Origin: Bacteroidales bacterium UBA2287
GTDB lineage: Bacteria; Bacteroidota; Bacteroidia; Bacteroidales; Tenuifilaceae
Length of the DNA stretch: 50,131 nt
Assembly: GCA_002345675.1 (NCBI GenBank)
Contig: DDWL01000030.1
Span: 1-50,131 of the forward strand
Direction: 5' to 3'
A model generated the notes under the pieces. That model was not told the DNA's origin. It searched no databases and saw only the letters and a list, made by a program, of their open reading frames with translations. A program made the position numbers and the translations under genes. Shown in pieces: positions 1 through 7,915 of the stretch. Every line of letters begins with the position of its first letter. Within the stretch, counting starts at the first letter, position 1.

Positions 1-47
1 AAATTTCTTTCGACCACCCCTAATTACAAATCCGAATATTAATGAAG

Positions 48-105
48 AGCCGGATTGACTTCGTCGAGCTCGCAAAGTGCGCTCGGTTTCAAATCCGGCT
101 CGACG
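48..105. repeat. Interrupted inverted repeat downstream of the HTH gene
   Basis: The 9-base arm AGCCGGATT at 48-56 is repeated in inverted form at 92-100. The segment between also carries CGTCGAGC, inverted again just after the second arm. It could fold into a compound hairpin. There is no T-run, so it is not called a terminator. Nothing else is seen in bases 1-176. Confidence 0.5.
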
Positions 106-176
106 AGCACACAAGTTACTACAAAATAGTTAATTACAGCGTAAAATGCAAAACCGATTTTAAATTTTGCTTGTAA

Positions 177-1238
177 CTACACCTTTTTTGCTTCGCTGTT
201 AATTCTATTCATAAGCTCGTCGATACGGGCAAGTGCGTTCTGAAAAAACTGAAAACGCTGCTTTTCGGCTACACCGCTAATAAGGGTCGACTTTTTAAGA
301 ATATGGCTCATCCAAGCTTCGGTTTTACGGCAGTAGTTCTGGTTTTTTGTAAACATGGTGTTAAACGAAAAGTGGCTCAAATAAACAGCCTGGCTGCTAC
401 CAATATTTACAAGAACGCAGTTATTTGTAAGTTCAACCTCGCTAACGTAAAGGTGGTAGTTTTTTTGTTCGCCTGCCGACATGTCCCTATCGTCGGCATT
501 TGCCTCGTCGGCTTGATTGAGACTTTCGTTAAGTTTTGTTTGAGCCTCGGCTTTAAGCTGAATATCCTCAATTTCCTTGCTCAAATCGGCACAAACCCTA
601 AGTGCATGCTCCTTATTTTCGAAAACCCCCGAATCCCAGTAAAACGCAATTTGCTTAAGGGTACTCTGAATGGTTGTATCGGTCCAAACTTCAACTGAGG
701 GTATTTGTATGTAGGTATCGTAAATTTGCTTTCCGGTTTCTAAAAGTTCGGTAAACTGCGAATCGGCATCGAACTTAAGTTTGCCAAGATCGGGCAAGTT
801 AAGGATAGTTCGCATCCAGTAAAATATTTTAAAACTTGCTAATACTGGGTAGTTATAGTGGTAAAAAACAGGAATATCTTGACAAGCATAAACTATTTTG
901 CTCTCCTTTGCCGATGCTATTATTTTAACATCCTCAAGCTGTTTAACCAAATACGCTGCAAAACTCTCGGCACTTGAGTCAATGGCTGCAAAGTTAAATG
1001 TAACCATCCCCGACTTAACCTTACTAAAGGTGTCGAACGAAATTTTGTAATGGTCGCAAAGCTTTATAATCTCATCAATTGTAAGCTGCGTTTCGCCACG
1101 CATGCGTCGGTATGCACTATCGGCGCTTATGCCAAGAACGTCGGAAAGTTCGCTTACCATCGACGAATTTGTGGGTATTACATCCTCAATTCCTTGTAAA
1201 AACTGAGCCTGATGGCTCTGTACTTCATTTTCCTTCAT
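177..1238 (-). CDS. XRE-like helix-turn-helix regulator with long C-terminal domain
   Basis: 353 residues. The N-terminus (about residues 22-70) reads as a helix-turn-helix: a hydrophobic helix ending in LSDVLGISADSAYRRMRGE, then a second helix typical of XRE/BetR-like folds. The remaining 280 residues have no motif I recognise; similar architectures occur in Bacteroidota as one-component regulators whose C-terminal part may bind a ligand or dimerise. The gene is divergent from the lipoprotein gene at 1496, and the shared spacer holds two identical palindromes that are good candidate operators for it. The DNA-binding role is well supported by the N-terminus; the signal sensed is unknown. Confidence 0.75.
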   Translation of the reverse strand: MKENEVQSHQAQFLQGIEDVIPTNSSMVSELSDVLGISADSAYRRMRGETQLTIDEIIKLCDHYKISFDTFSKVKSGMVTFNFAAIDSSAESFAAYLVKQLEDVKIIASAKESKIVYACQDIPVFYHYNYPVLASFKIFYWMRTILNLPDLGKLKFDADSQFTELLETGKQIYDTYIQIPSVEVWTDTTIQSTLKQIAFYWDSGVFENKEHALRVCADLSKEIEDIQLKAEAQTKLNESLNQADEANADDRDMSAGEQKNYHLYVSEVELTNNCVLVNIGSSQAVYLSHFSFNTMFTKNQNYCRKTEAWMSHILKKSTLISGVAEKQRFQFFQNALARIDELMNRINSEAKKV

Positions 1239-1319
1239 ATAATACTCACATTATTTTTTGCGGAAATCAATAATCGACCCCACAAATATTTGCGAAATAT
1301 ACAACTTTTATTTTTGCTG

Positions 1320-1385
1320 TTGCGAAAATCGCAAATTTCGGCATTTAAGACTAAAACCCATGTTTGTTTTTTGCGAAAATCGCAA
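1320..1385. promoter_or_regulatory. Two identical palindromes, candidate operators
   Basis: TTGCGAAAATCGCAA occurs at 1320-1334 and again at 1371-1385, 51 bases apart (about five helical turns, same face). The arms TTGCGA/TCGCAA are perfect around a 3-base centre. Related half-sites (TTTGCGAAAT near 1290, CTTCGCAAAT near 1401) surround them. Their place between a divergent HTH gene and an exported-protein operon suggests binding sites for that regulator. This is inference from position and symmetry. Confidence 0.65.
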
Positions 1386-1437
1386 GTTTTGAAAAGGGCA
1401 CTTCGCAAATCCGTTTTTATTCGGTTCCCCACCGCTT

Positions 1438-1445
1438 TACCTTTG
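1438..1445 (+). promoter_or_regulatory. Bacteroidota -7 element TACCTTTG
   Basis: TACCTTTG fits the TAnnTTTG -7 consensus. Transcription would start near 1450-1452, too close to the upstream ATG at 1454 but giving a 44-base leader to the ATG at 1496, which supports the downstream start. The -33 region is weak. Confidence 0.55.
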
Positions 1446-1495
1446 ACCTGTAAATGATGAAGAAAGTTTTAAAATCTTCGTTGAAACTAAAAGCC

Positions 1496-2251
1496 ATGAA
1501 AAGAACTAAACTGTACCTTTTATTACTACCCAGTTTTTTCATAGTTGCGTGCAGCCCCGTTTACTACGTTCCAAACACAGTAAGCACACCACTATTTCAG
1601 GAGGAAGGCGAACTGAACCTCACGGGAATGGCGGGTGCATCGAATCACACAAGCAACGTTGGACTAAATTCCGCTTTTTCAATTTCGAACAATATTGGTG
1701 TTATGTTTAACATAGCCTCATTCGTTGACACTGACAACAAGTTCGAAGGCGACCAATCGAACTCATCCGAAAACTTAAACTACAACGCCAGTCGAAGGTC
1801 CCAAATGGCCGAAATTGGGATTGGCTACTTTAAAACCATAGAAGCCAGCAGCAACTTCATTTTCGAAACGTATATTGGCTATGGTCAGTATTCGGGAAAT
1901 GTAGCTATCGACCAAGAGCAAAGCGTTTCGTTTGGCATTAACCGCCCATTTATTCAGCCAGCTGTGGGCTTTAAGCATAAGTATTTCGAAATGGCATTTG
2001 GCGCTCGAATTATAAACCTATACTACACAAATGTAAGCCCATCGTCTGCTTTTTTGGCTAACCAGTATACCATGCAAAAATTCAACGCACTTAACAACAA
2101 AACACTACTCGAACCCTTTGCAACACTAAGGGCTGGAACAAAAAAAGTAAAACTTCAAATTCAAATTGTAAAGGCACTGAAAAATGGCAACAGCGATCTC
2201 GCCATCGACGGAGTTAATATTTCCGCTGGATTACACTTTCAGTTTAACTAA
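1496..2251 (+). CDS. Outer-membrane-associated lipoprotein, barrel-like
   Basis: 251 residues from the start chosen at 1496. That start gives a clean lipoprotein signal (charged MKRTK, hydrophobic LYLLLLPSFFIV, then AC with Cys19); an in-frame ATG at 1454 would add 14 residues before the signal and overlaps the inferred transcription start. After the Cys the chain alternates short hydrophobic strands with Asn/Ser-rich turns and ends in LHFQF, with a C-terminal Phe typical of barrel proteins. No enzymatic motif is seen. It is followed 20 bases later by the CsgG/LpoB-like gene and is probably co-transcribed with it. Function unknown; likely envelope. Confidence 0.75.
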   Translation: MKRTKLYLLLLPSFFIVACSPVYYVPNTVSTPLFQEEGELNLTGMAGASNHTSNVGLNSAFSISNNIGVMFNIASFVDTDNKFEGDQSNSSENLNYNASRRSQMAEIGIGYFKTIEASSNFIFETYIGYGQYSGNVAIDQEQSVSFGINRPFIQPAVGFKHKYFEMAFGARIINLYYTNVSPSSAFLANQYTMQKFNALNNKTLLEPFATLRAGTKKVKLQIQIVKALKNGNSDLAIDGVNISAGLHFQFN

Positions 2252-2271
2252 ACACTAAAAAAACAAAAACT

Positions 2272-3384
2272 ATGAAAACAATTACGCAAATGGGATTTAG
2301 CATTCTGGTTGGAATTCTTTCCCTAATAAGTTTAGCAACAAGCGGACAGGAACGCCAAAAAATTGCAGTAATAAGCATGGAAACCAAAAACGTACCGTAC
2401 GACAACGAAGCCCTTACAAGTTTGGTTCATCTCGAACTCGAAAAAATTGGGCAATACGAAGTACTCGATAGGTTCGATGTTTCGGATATTTTAAAGGAAA
2501 ATAATATCGACCTAACAGCATGCCTTGGCAAAAACTGCCAGGTTCGTGTAGGAAAACTTTTAAAGGCCGACAAAATGGTGTCGGGAAGTATCGAAAAGTT
2601 TGGACAAAAGGTAATAATTGTACTGCGACTAATTGATATTGAAACCGAAACTTTCGAGAAAAGCGACGTTGCCGAGTACATAAATCAACTCGAAGAAATT
2701 CAGCTTATGGTTCAACTTTCGCTTAACAATCTTATGGGATTGGCCAGCGACCAAAAAACAAAGGAGTTACTCATTTCGTACTCGCAGCCAATTAGCAGTC
2801 CAAAAACCACGGCCAACTTAAACGGCCCACGCATGGGAGTTTCGTACATTTCGGGCGCTATTGGCAAAAGGCTTTCGGCTCCAAAAAGCGAAGGGGGTTA
2901 TAATATGTACCCTGCAATGATGATGTTTGGTTACCAGCAAGAAGTTCAGTACTTAACAGCAGGTTACTTTCAGGCTCTTGTTGAAATGATATTTGCAGTA
3001 AACGGGTTAGAATCAGGTATGTTTGCACCATCGCTAATGATTATGAACGGGTTACGATTTAACCAAATTGGCTTGGAGTTTGGCGTTGGGCCTATTATTA
3101 GAGCGTCGAAAATGGCTTCAGGTTACTATGACAATGAAGGTAAATGGGTTATGGCAAGCTTTGTTCCTGCCGAGTTGAGCTACCTTAAACTTGAGGAAAC
3201 CATTGACAGCAGAGGAAACCTAAAACTAACAACAGGAATGATAATTGCCGTAGGCAAAACCTTTACCTCGGGTTACCTAAATGTTCCTGTTAACGTTTTC
3301 TTTTCGCCTCGAAAAGAGGGTAACGTTTACGGGTTGTCGTTTGGGTTTAATGTGGCTAAAACGAATAGGCCAATAACAAAGTAG
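2272..3384 (+). CDS. Exported protein with CsgG/LpoB-like N-terminal domain
   Basis: 370 residues. Residues 1-25 are a signal peptide ending near SGQE. Residues about 30-155 resemble the CsgG/LpoB/FlgO-type periplasmic fold: KIAVISMETKN, a helix with LVHLELEKIGQYEVLDRFDVSDIL, then a Cys-Leu-Gly-Lys-Asn-Cys pair, KADKMVSGSIEKFG and an amphipathic strand set. The rest (about 185-365) is strand-rich and may be a membrane barrel or surface domain. Second gene of the operon starting at 1496, closed by the terminator at 3433. A role in envelope assembly is plausible but not shown; the fold assignment is by motif resemblance. Confidence 0.7.
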   Translation: MKTITQMGFSILVGILSLISLATSGQERQKIAVISMETKNVPYDNEALTSLVHLELEKIGQYEVLDRFDVSDILKENNIDLTACLGKNCQVRVGKLLKADKMVSGSIEKFGQKVIIVLRLIDIETETFEKSDVAEYINQLEEIQLMVQLSLNNLMGLASDQKTKELLISYSQPISSPKTTANLNGPRMGVSYISGAIGKRLSAPKSEGGYNMYPAMMMFGYQQEVQYLTAGYFQALVEMIFAVNGLESGMFAPSLMIMNGLRFNQIGLEFGVGPIIRASKMASGYYDNEGKWVMASFVPAELSYLKLEETIDSRGNLKLTTGMIIAVGKTFTSGYLNVPVNVFFSPRKEGNVYGLSFGFNVAKTNRPITK

Positions 3385-3432
3385 CAAAACATGTTTTAAG
3401 CTGAAACACCTACTTTCAAATAACTAATCTCA

Positions 3433-3472
3433 TTTACAGCCTCGAACAAATATTTGAGGCTGTAAATTTTTG
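3433..3472 (+). terminator. Rho-independent terminator
   Basis: An 11-bp stem, TTTACAGCCTC (3433-3443) with GAGGCTGTAAA (3456-3466), is followed by a T-rich run. It closes the two-gene envelope operon 50 bases after the stop. Confidence 0.85.
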
Positions 3473-3528
3473 TACAAATAGATATTTATGAAAAATGCGA
3501 ATCATTTGTATTTATTATTAAAAATAAA

Positions 3529-3559
3529 TTGCTCTTATAAATTTTATGTCGTATGTTTG
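3529..3559 (+). promoter_or_regulatory. Promoter of the arsR-arsC-arsM operon
   Basis: TTG (3529-3531) and TATGTTTG (3552-3559) are 20 bases apart and match the Bacteroidota -33/-7 pattern. The -7 box is flanked by GTCG and CGTC, a near-symmetric arrangement like the one in the second ars promoter at 44123, so the ArsR operator probably overlaps the promoter. Confidence 0.7.
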
Positions 3560-3578
3560 CGTCATAATACATTAAACA

Positions 3579-3920
3579 ATGACTTACCATAAAACAGCAC
3601 TTTTCGAAGCAGACTTGCAAGAACTTTCGGCGTTAGCTAAAACACTATCGCACCCAGCAAGGCTCGCCATTTTAAAGTACCTGGCAAATGCCAACACCTG
3701 CATTTCGGGCGACATAACCGACGAAATTCCGCTGAGTCGCACTACCGTTTCACAGCACCTTCAGGAGCTAAAAAAGGCTGGCTTAATTCATGGCGAAATC
3801 GACGGAACTAAGGTTTGCTACTGCATTTGCAAGGAAAATGTCGAAAAGGCAATGGCTACTTTTAATTCCTTTTTTAACGAGGTTAACCTAGGCAACTCAA
3901 ATAACTGTAGTACAAAATAG
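3579..3920 (+). CDS. arsR: ArsR-family arsenic-responsive repressor
   Basis: 113 residues, the usual size for ArsR/SmtB winged-helix repressors. The recognition region reads LAKTLSHPARLAILKYL ... SRTTVSQHLQELKKAGLI, followed by the wing GEIDGTKVCYCI. Cysteines lie at ANTCISGD, just before the recognition helix, and as CYCIC in the wing region, the sort of thiols that bind As(III) in this family. It heads an arsR-arsC-arsM operon, so autorepression relieved by arsenite is the expected behaviour. Family assignment is firm; the exact metal site is inferred. Confidence 0.93.
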   Translation: MTYHKTALFEADLQELSALAKTLSHPARLAILKYLANANTCISGDITDEIPLSRTTVSQHLQELKKAGLIHGEIDGTKVCYCICKENVEKAMATFNSFFNEVNLGNSNNCSTK

Positions 3921-3944
3921 TAACCAAAATAACACCAGTCTAAA

Positions 3945-4391
3945 ATGACGAAAATCCTAATTCTTTGTACTGGCAACTCGTGCCGTAGCCAAATGGCCGA
4001 GGGTTTCCTTAAGTCGTACTGTAATAATGTTGAAGTTTATTCAGCCGGAACTGCACCTTCGGGGCAAGTACACCCTTTGGCCGTTAAGGCCATGAACGAA
4101 GTTGGTATCGACCTGTCGACAAACCAGCCCAAAAGTGTCGACCAGTTTCTAGGTATCGACTTCGACTATGTAATTACCGTTTGTGGTGGAGCCAACGAAA
4201 GCTGCCCAGCATTTACAGGTAAAGTTGCCAACCGCTGGCACATTGGTTTCGACGATCCTGCCGAAGCAACTGGAACCGAAGAAGAACAAATGGTGGTTTT
4301 CCGTCGTGTTCGAAACGAAATTTCCGAGGCCTTTGCCTCTTTTTATAAATCGCAAATACTTAAACAACATGGATGCAACTGCTGCCAATAA
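3945..4391 (+). CDS. arsC: Thioredoxin-coupled arsenate reductase
   Basis: 148 residues. Reduces As(V) to As(III). The low-molecular-weight phosphatase loop CTGNSCRS starts at Cys8, and the redox pair Cys80/Cys87 lies in TVCGGANESCPAF; this three-cysteine layout matches the thioredoxin-linked ArsC of the pI258 type. The C-terminus carries an extra HGCNCCQ tail not needed for the fold. Twenty-four bases after arsR; its last 23 bases overlap the start of arsM, which implies translational coupling and handing of As(III) to the methylase. A second, broken arsC-like gene exists at 40066. Confidence 0.94.
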   Translation: MTKILILCTGNSCRSQMAEGFLKSYCNNVEVYSAGTAPSGQVHPLAVKAMNEVGIDLSTNQPKSVDQFLGIDFDYVITVCGGANESCPAFTGKVANRWHIGFDDPAEATGTEEEQMVVFRRVRNEISEAFASFYKSQILKQHGCNCCQ

Positions 4392-5187
4392 CAAAAAAAT
4401 TAAAGAGATTGTACGCGAAAAGTATTCGCAAATTGCTTTGCAAAGCCAAGACTCCGGATGCTGCTGTGGTTGTAGTTGCGGAAGCAATGAAGAAACTGTC
4501 GACTACACCCAGTTTAGCGAAAGCTACGATAGCCTTAAAGGCTACAATTCCGATGCCGACCTCGGCTTAGGCTGCGGGCTACCCACTCAGTTTGCCAAAA
4601 TTAAAAAAGGCGACACGGTAGTCGATTTAGGTTCGGGAGCGGGTAACGATTGCTTTGTGGCTCGTGCCGAAACAGGCGAAAACGGCAAGGTTATTGGAAT
4701 CGACTTTTCCGACGAAATGCTCGCTAAGGCTCGCACAAATGCCGCTAAACTTGGCTTTTCGAACATTGAATTTATTAAGGGCGACATTGAGGAACTACCC
4801 CTCGAGTCGAACATTGCCAATGTGGTGGTTAGCAACTGTGTTCTTAACCTCGTTCCCGACAAGCAAAAGGCGTTTAACCAAATATTCCGCATTTTAAAGC
4901 CACAAGGGCATTTCAGCATAAGCGATGTTGTGCTTATTGGCGAACTACCCAGCAAACTTCGGGATGCTGCCGAAATGTATGCAGGCTGCGTATCGGGAGC
5001 CATTCAAAAAAACGACTACCTCGACGTAATTCGTAATGCAGGCTTCAAAAACACTATAATTCAAAAGGAAAAAGCAATTACAATTCCCGATGAGATAATG
5101 CTAAACTTTTTAAACTTCGAAGAGCTTAAAGCCTTTAAGCAAAGCGGTGTTGGAATTTTTAGCATAACTGTTTATGGCGAGAAATAG
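4369..5187 (+). CDS. arsM: Arsenite S-adenosylmethionine methyltransferase
   Basis: 272 residues. Methylates As(III) using SAM. The SAM motif VVDLGSGAGNDCF and the three cysteines needed for arsenite binding are present: Cys69 (LGLGCGLPT), Cys157 (VVSNCVLNL) and Cys207 (MYAGCVSGA). The N-terminus also has a cysteine cluster, CCCGCSC at residues 31-37. The start at 4369 (MDATAANNKK) is chosen because it lies within the arsC tail and begins family-like sequence; a longer in-frame ORF from 4183 would run through arsC coding sequence in another frame and is not believed. Last gene of the operon, followed by a strong terminator. Confidence 0.94.
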   Translation: MDATAANNKKIKEIVREKYSQIALQSQDSGCCCGCSCGSNEETVDYTQFSESYDSLKGYNSDADLGLGCGLPTQFAKIKKGDTVVDLGSGAGNDCFVARAETGENGKVIGIDFSDEMLAKARTNAAKLGFSNIEFIKGDIEELPLESNIANVVVSNCVLNLVPDKQKAFNQIFRILKPQGHFSISDVVLIGELPSKLRDAAEMYAGCVSGAIQKNDYLDVIRNAGFKNTIIQKEKAITIPDEIMLNFLNFEELKAFKQSGVGIFSITVYGEK

Positions 5188-5233
5188 CAAATTTATTTGT
5201 TAAGGTGCTTCACAACGACAAAAAGAATTTGTT

Positions 5234-5273
5234 AAAGTGGGTTCAGTTTAAGGCTGAACCCACTTTTTTTATT
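5234..5273 (+). terminator. Rho-independent terminator of the ars operon
   Basis: A 13-bp perfect stem, AAAGTGGGTTCAG (5234-5246) with CTGAACCCACTTT (5254-5266), and a T-run. Confidence 0.9.
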
Positions 5274-5348
5274 TCAGACTATTCAAAACAAAGGCTGTAG
5301 TTTAAAATAGCGTGTGTTATTTATTCACACCGCGTTTCCAACCGAGCG

Positions 5349-5723
5349 TCCCGATAGTTATCCATAGCCGTCAGGTTAAGGATGCATTTATCTGATAATC
5401 AACATCAATTTGGTGATAAAGAGAAGTAAGTATTTTAGCTACGGAGTAGCTAACTGTTTATAGAAACAAAAATTATTATTAACCAAAAGCTCCAGAGGAG
5501 CGTCCTGTAATTATGGCAACCGAGCTTGCGAGCTCAGCCCCGCCTGCGTGCTATCACTTCGGCAGGCAGGGAAACTAAACAACTATTCACAGAGCGCTCC
5601 TCTGGAGCTTAAATGCTTGTGTAAATATTTACTATAAACATAAAGCCCCGCTGGGGCAGGTTAAAACAATTGATAATATTGATTTTAAAATATTAGCCTG
5701 ACGGCTATGGATAGTTATCGGGA
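5349..5723. repeat. Composite nested inverted-repeat element
   Basis: This explains most of the 780-base gap 5188-5967. The outer arms 5349-5375 and 5697-5723 are inverted copies matching at 25 of 27 positions; each begins with half of the dispersed CCCGATAGTTATC motif and continues into a CCTGACGG-type sequence. Nested inside is a perfect 15-bp inverted repeat, AGCTCCAGAGGAGCG (5488-5502) and its complement (5595-5609), and smaller palindromes such as GCCCCGCTGGGGC near 5644. No ORF is seen inside. It looks like a REP/MITE-like non-coding element. Confidence 0.7.
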
Positions 5724-5853
5724 TGCGAGCTCAGCGGAGCTAAACTACATCCAAAACAACTCTTATTCTGTTAATTATCTGCACATTAAAGAAATATTTA
5801 AGGTGCTATTTGTAGTTTTTTACGACCCACACTGTACTAATCTCTGAATATCA

Positions 5854-5861
5854 TATATTTG
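5854..5861 (+). promoter_or_regulatory. Possible -7 element TATATTTG
   Basis: Matches TAnnTTTG about 105 bases before the transporter gene. No good -33 element is visible, so the call is tentative. No preQ1 riboswitch fold was recognised in the leader. Confidence 0.35.
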
Positions 5862-5967
5862 TTTATAATTTTTGTTTAATTTTATCTACGTTTTACAGCT
5901 TTCGTTTTTCTTTTGATTTTTTTGCACTAAAAAGTCTCAATAAAAAAGTCACCTTAAATAACTGTAG

Positions 5968-6753
5968 ATGAAAAAAGATCATAAAATCTCCGAAAAGAGT
6001 CATAACCTTTTTATCTTTCTTTCTACATTTTTTATTGCTAATGCCCTATTAGCCGAGTTTATTGGAGTTAAAATTTTATCGCTCGAAAAAATTCTCAGCA
6101 TAAATCCTGTTAACATTCCTTTTATTGGTGATTCGTTTTTAAGCCTAAACATGAGCGTTGGCGTAATAATTTGGCCAATTGTTTTTATAATATCCGATGT
6201 AATAAACGAGTATTACGGACGAAAAGGGGTTCAGAAAATAAGCTTAATTGCTGCGCTATTAATTCTTTACTCCTTTGTAATTGTTCTTTTCTCAACCGAA
6301 TCGCCTCCTGCCGATTTTTGGCTCGAAAACAACTCCGTCGACTCCAGCGGAAATGCATTTAACATTAACTTTGCTTACAACTCCATTTTCCGCCAAGGAA
6401 TGGGAATTATTGTAGGCTCCCTTACTGCATTTCTGGTTGGTCAGTTTGTCGATGCGTACACGTTTCATTACCTTCGAATTCTTACAAACCACAAGTGGCT
6501 TTGGCTTCGTGCAACTGGCTCCACTGTTGTTTCGCAACTTGTCGACAGTTTCCTAATTCTTTTCATTGCCTTTTACCTGTTGGGAAATTGGTCCTTTATC
6601 GAGGTTATTTCTGTAGGGCTAATTCAATACTTCTATAAAATTTTCATTGCAATTGTTTTAACTCCCGTAATTTACTGGATGCACATTGTAATTGACAAAT
6701 ACCTCGGCGAAGAACGAGTTAAAGAAATGATAGAAAAAGCCACAACGGCATAA
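5968..6753 (+). CDS. yhhQ: Queuosine-precursor transporter, YhhQ/VUT family
   Basis: 261 residues, an inner-membrane protein with about six membrane segments. Family signatures are the Asn/Glu-containing first helix (ANALLAEFIGVKI), the motif IISDVINEYYGRKG after the second segment, and RATGSTVVSQLVDSF in the later half. The family imports 7-cyano- or 7-aminomethyl-deazaguanine used to make queuosine in tRNA. Slightly longer than the E. coli protein because of an inserted loop (about residues 112-130). It stands alone between repeat-rich regions. Assignment from motifs is strong; substrate is by family. Confidence 0.88.
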   Translation: MKKDHKISEKSHNLFIFLSTFFIANALLAEFIGVKILSLEKILSINPVNIPFIGDSFLSLNMSVGVIIWPIVFIISDVINEYYGRKGVQKISLIAALLILYSFVIVLFSTESPPADFWLENNSVDSSGNAFNINFAYNSIFRQGMGIIVGSLTAFLVGQFVDAYTFHYLRILTNHKWLWLRATGSTVVSQLVDSFLILFIAFYLLGNWSFIEVISVGLIQYFYKIFIAIVLTPVIYWMHIVIDKYLGEERVKEMIEKATTA

Positions 6754-6925
6754 CTTTTTACCCAATATTTTTTTACTCAACTATATAGCCTTTCACTTAA
6801 ATACAATTGGATATTTAATTGAATTTCTGCTTATTAAACACACCTCCCCTCAATATTGCTACTCCTGCACAGCGGATTTAAAAAACTGTTTAAGTTTTTT
6901 ATTTGGAAAATCAGTATAACATTAG

Positions 6926-7049
6926 CCACGGGCTTAAGCCCGTGGATTTAATGCTGGGAATGATATGGCTTTAGCCAAACTTTCAAATCGTTTTTGGGCT
7001 CAAAGCCCAATATTTTTAACATTAATTCCCCACGGGCTTAAGCCCGTGG
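6926..7049. repeat. Two copies of a 20-bp perfect palindrome
   Basis: CCACGGGCTTAAGCCCGTGG occurs at 6926-6945 and again at 7030-7049, 104 bases apart. Between them is a weaker TTGGGCTCAAAGCCCAA hairpin. This fills the 427-base gap 6754-7180; a 68-codon reading frame across it is not believed because it is built from the repeats. Such palindrome pairs are common intergenic elements in Bacteroidota. Confidence 0.8.
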
Positions 7050-7180
7050 CAATTGAAAATAAATCAAATTTAAACAGTTTTTGGTCTTCTTTTTATTGTT
7101 CTCCCAAGCTAAAAAACACCTTTACTATTACAAACTCCTACTTTTTTTATATCTTCACAACACCTAATTAATAACACAAA

Positions 7181-7774
7181 ATGATACTACTTGACTTTAG
7201 CACTTGGTGGGATGGTCTTTCCTCTTTTGCTACAATTTTCTGGATTATAGCCATTCCAGCTTCGCTGGTTTTTGTAATTCAACTGGTAATGACCCTCATT
7301 GGCGCTGATGCCGACCACGATGGAATTGACGCCATTGGCGACTCCGACGCTAGCATCGAGGGCGACTCGGGTGTTGGATTTCAGTTCATCAGCCTAAAAA
7401 ATTTCATTGCCTTCTTCACCGTTTTTGGCTGGGTAGGTTTAGCCTGTATTTACGGAGAACTCCCCTACTGGGCAACTGTTCTTATTTCAACCGTTTCGGG
7501 AGTTCTTATGATGGTACTAATGGCCTCCATTTACTACTTTATGGGAAAACTTTCCGAATCGGGAAATGTTAAAATGGAAGGCGCCATTGGCAAAACTGCT
7601 ACTGTTTACCTATTCATCCCTCCAAAGCGCAATGCAACTGGCAAAGTTCAGCTGCAGCTGCAAGGGTATCGCACGCTCGATGCCATGACCGACGACGAGG
7701 AGCAAATACCAACAGGAGCAATTGTTCAGGTTGTCGACATAATTAACGACGAAATTCTTTTAGTGAAAAGATAG
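7181..7774 (+). CDS. NfeD-like membrane protein partner of flotillin
   Basis: 197 residues. Two or three membrane segments (about residues 17-42, 70-92, 97-122) are separated by an acidic loop (GADADHDG), and the C-terminus (about 135-197) has the OB-fold look of NfeD/YqiJ proteins (GAIGKTATVYL ... PTGAIVQVVDIINDEILLVKR). Proteins of this type are encoded next to flotillins and act with them in membrane microdomain organisation. The flotillin gene follows after 141 bases. Function is by family and context. Confidence 0.85.
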   Translation: MILLDFSTWWDGLSSFATIFWIIAIPASLVFVIQLVMTLIGADADHDGIDAIGDSDASIEGDSGVGFQFISLKNFIAFFTVFGWVGLACIYGELPYWATVLISTVSGVLMMVLMASIYYFMGKLSESGNVKMEGAIGKTATVYLFIPPKRNATGKVQLQLQGYRTLDAMTDDEEQIPTGAIVQVVDIINDEILLVKR

Positions 7775-7777
7775 GAT

Positions 7778-7855
7778 AGTCGGAAGTCGGAAGACCGAAG
7801 ACCGAAGTTTGTCGCACTAAATCTTCGGACTCCCGACTTCGGACTTCGGACTTAA
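7778..7855. repeat. Short GTCGGAAG/CTTCGGAC repeats forming a hairpin
   Basis: Tandem GTCGGAA/GACCGAA units are followed about 40 bases later by inverted CTTCGGAC units. They could base-pair between the NfeD-like and flotillin genes. Similar imperfect repeats are seen elsewhere in this phylum; role unknown. Confidence 0.5.
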
Positions 7856-7860
7856 AATAA

Positions 7861-7908
7861 CTCAATAACTCAATAACTTAATAACTTAATAACCAAATAA
7901 CCAAATAA
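7861..7908 (+). repeat. Six 8-bp tandem repeats just upstream of flotillin
   Basis: Six consecutive octamers, CTCAATAA twice, CTTAATAA twice, CCAAATAA twice, end 7 bases before the flotillin ATG. Copy-number change would alter leader length and the translation initiation region without shifting a reading frame. Confidence 0.85.
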
Positions 7909-7915
7909 CTTAAAA

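Noticed and set aside
303..698. Plus-strand 131-codon ORF inside the HTH gene
   Set aside because: Shadow of the minus-strand coding sequence; Cys/Val-rich composition without motifs.
4183..4368. Longer arsM starting at 4183
   Set aside because: This part is the arsC coding region read in another frame; family-like sequence begins at 4369.
5862..5967. preQ1 riboswitch before the queuosine-precursor transporter
   Set aside because: No recognisable pseudoknot motif or C-rich loop with an A-rich tail; the leader is only A/T-rich.
6965..7171. 68-codon ORF between the palindrome pair
   Set aside because: Composed of the repeats and A/T-rich spacer, with no domain features or promoter.
7861..7908. 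CRISPR array
   Set aside because: Contiguous 8-bp units without spacers; no cas genes anywhere in the window.
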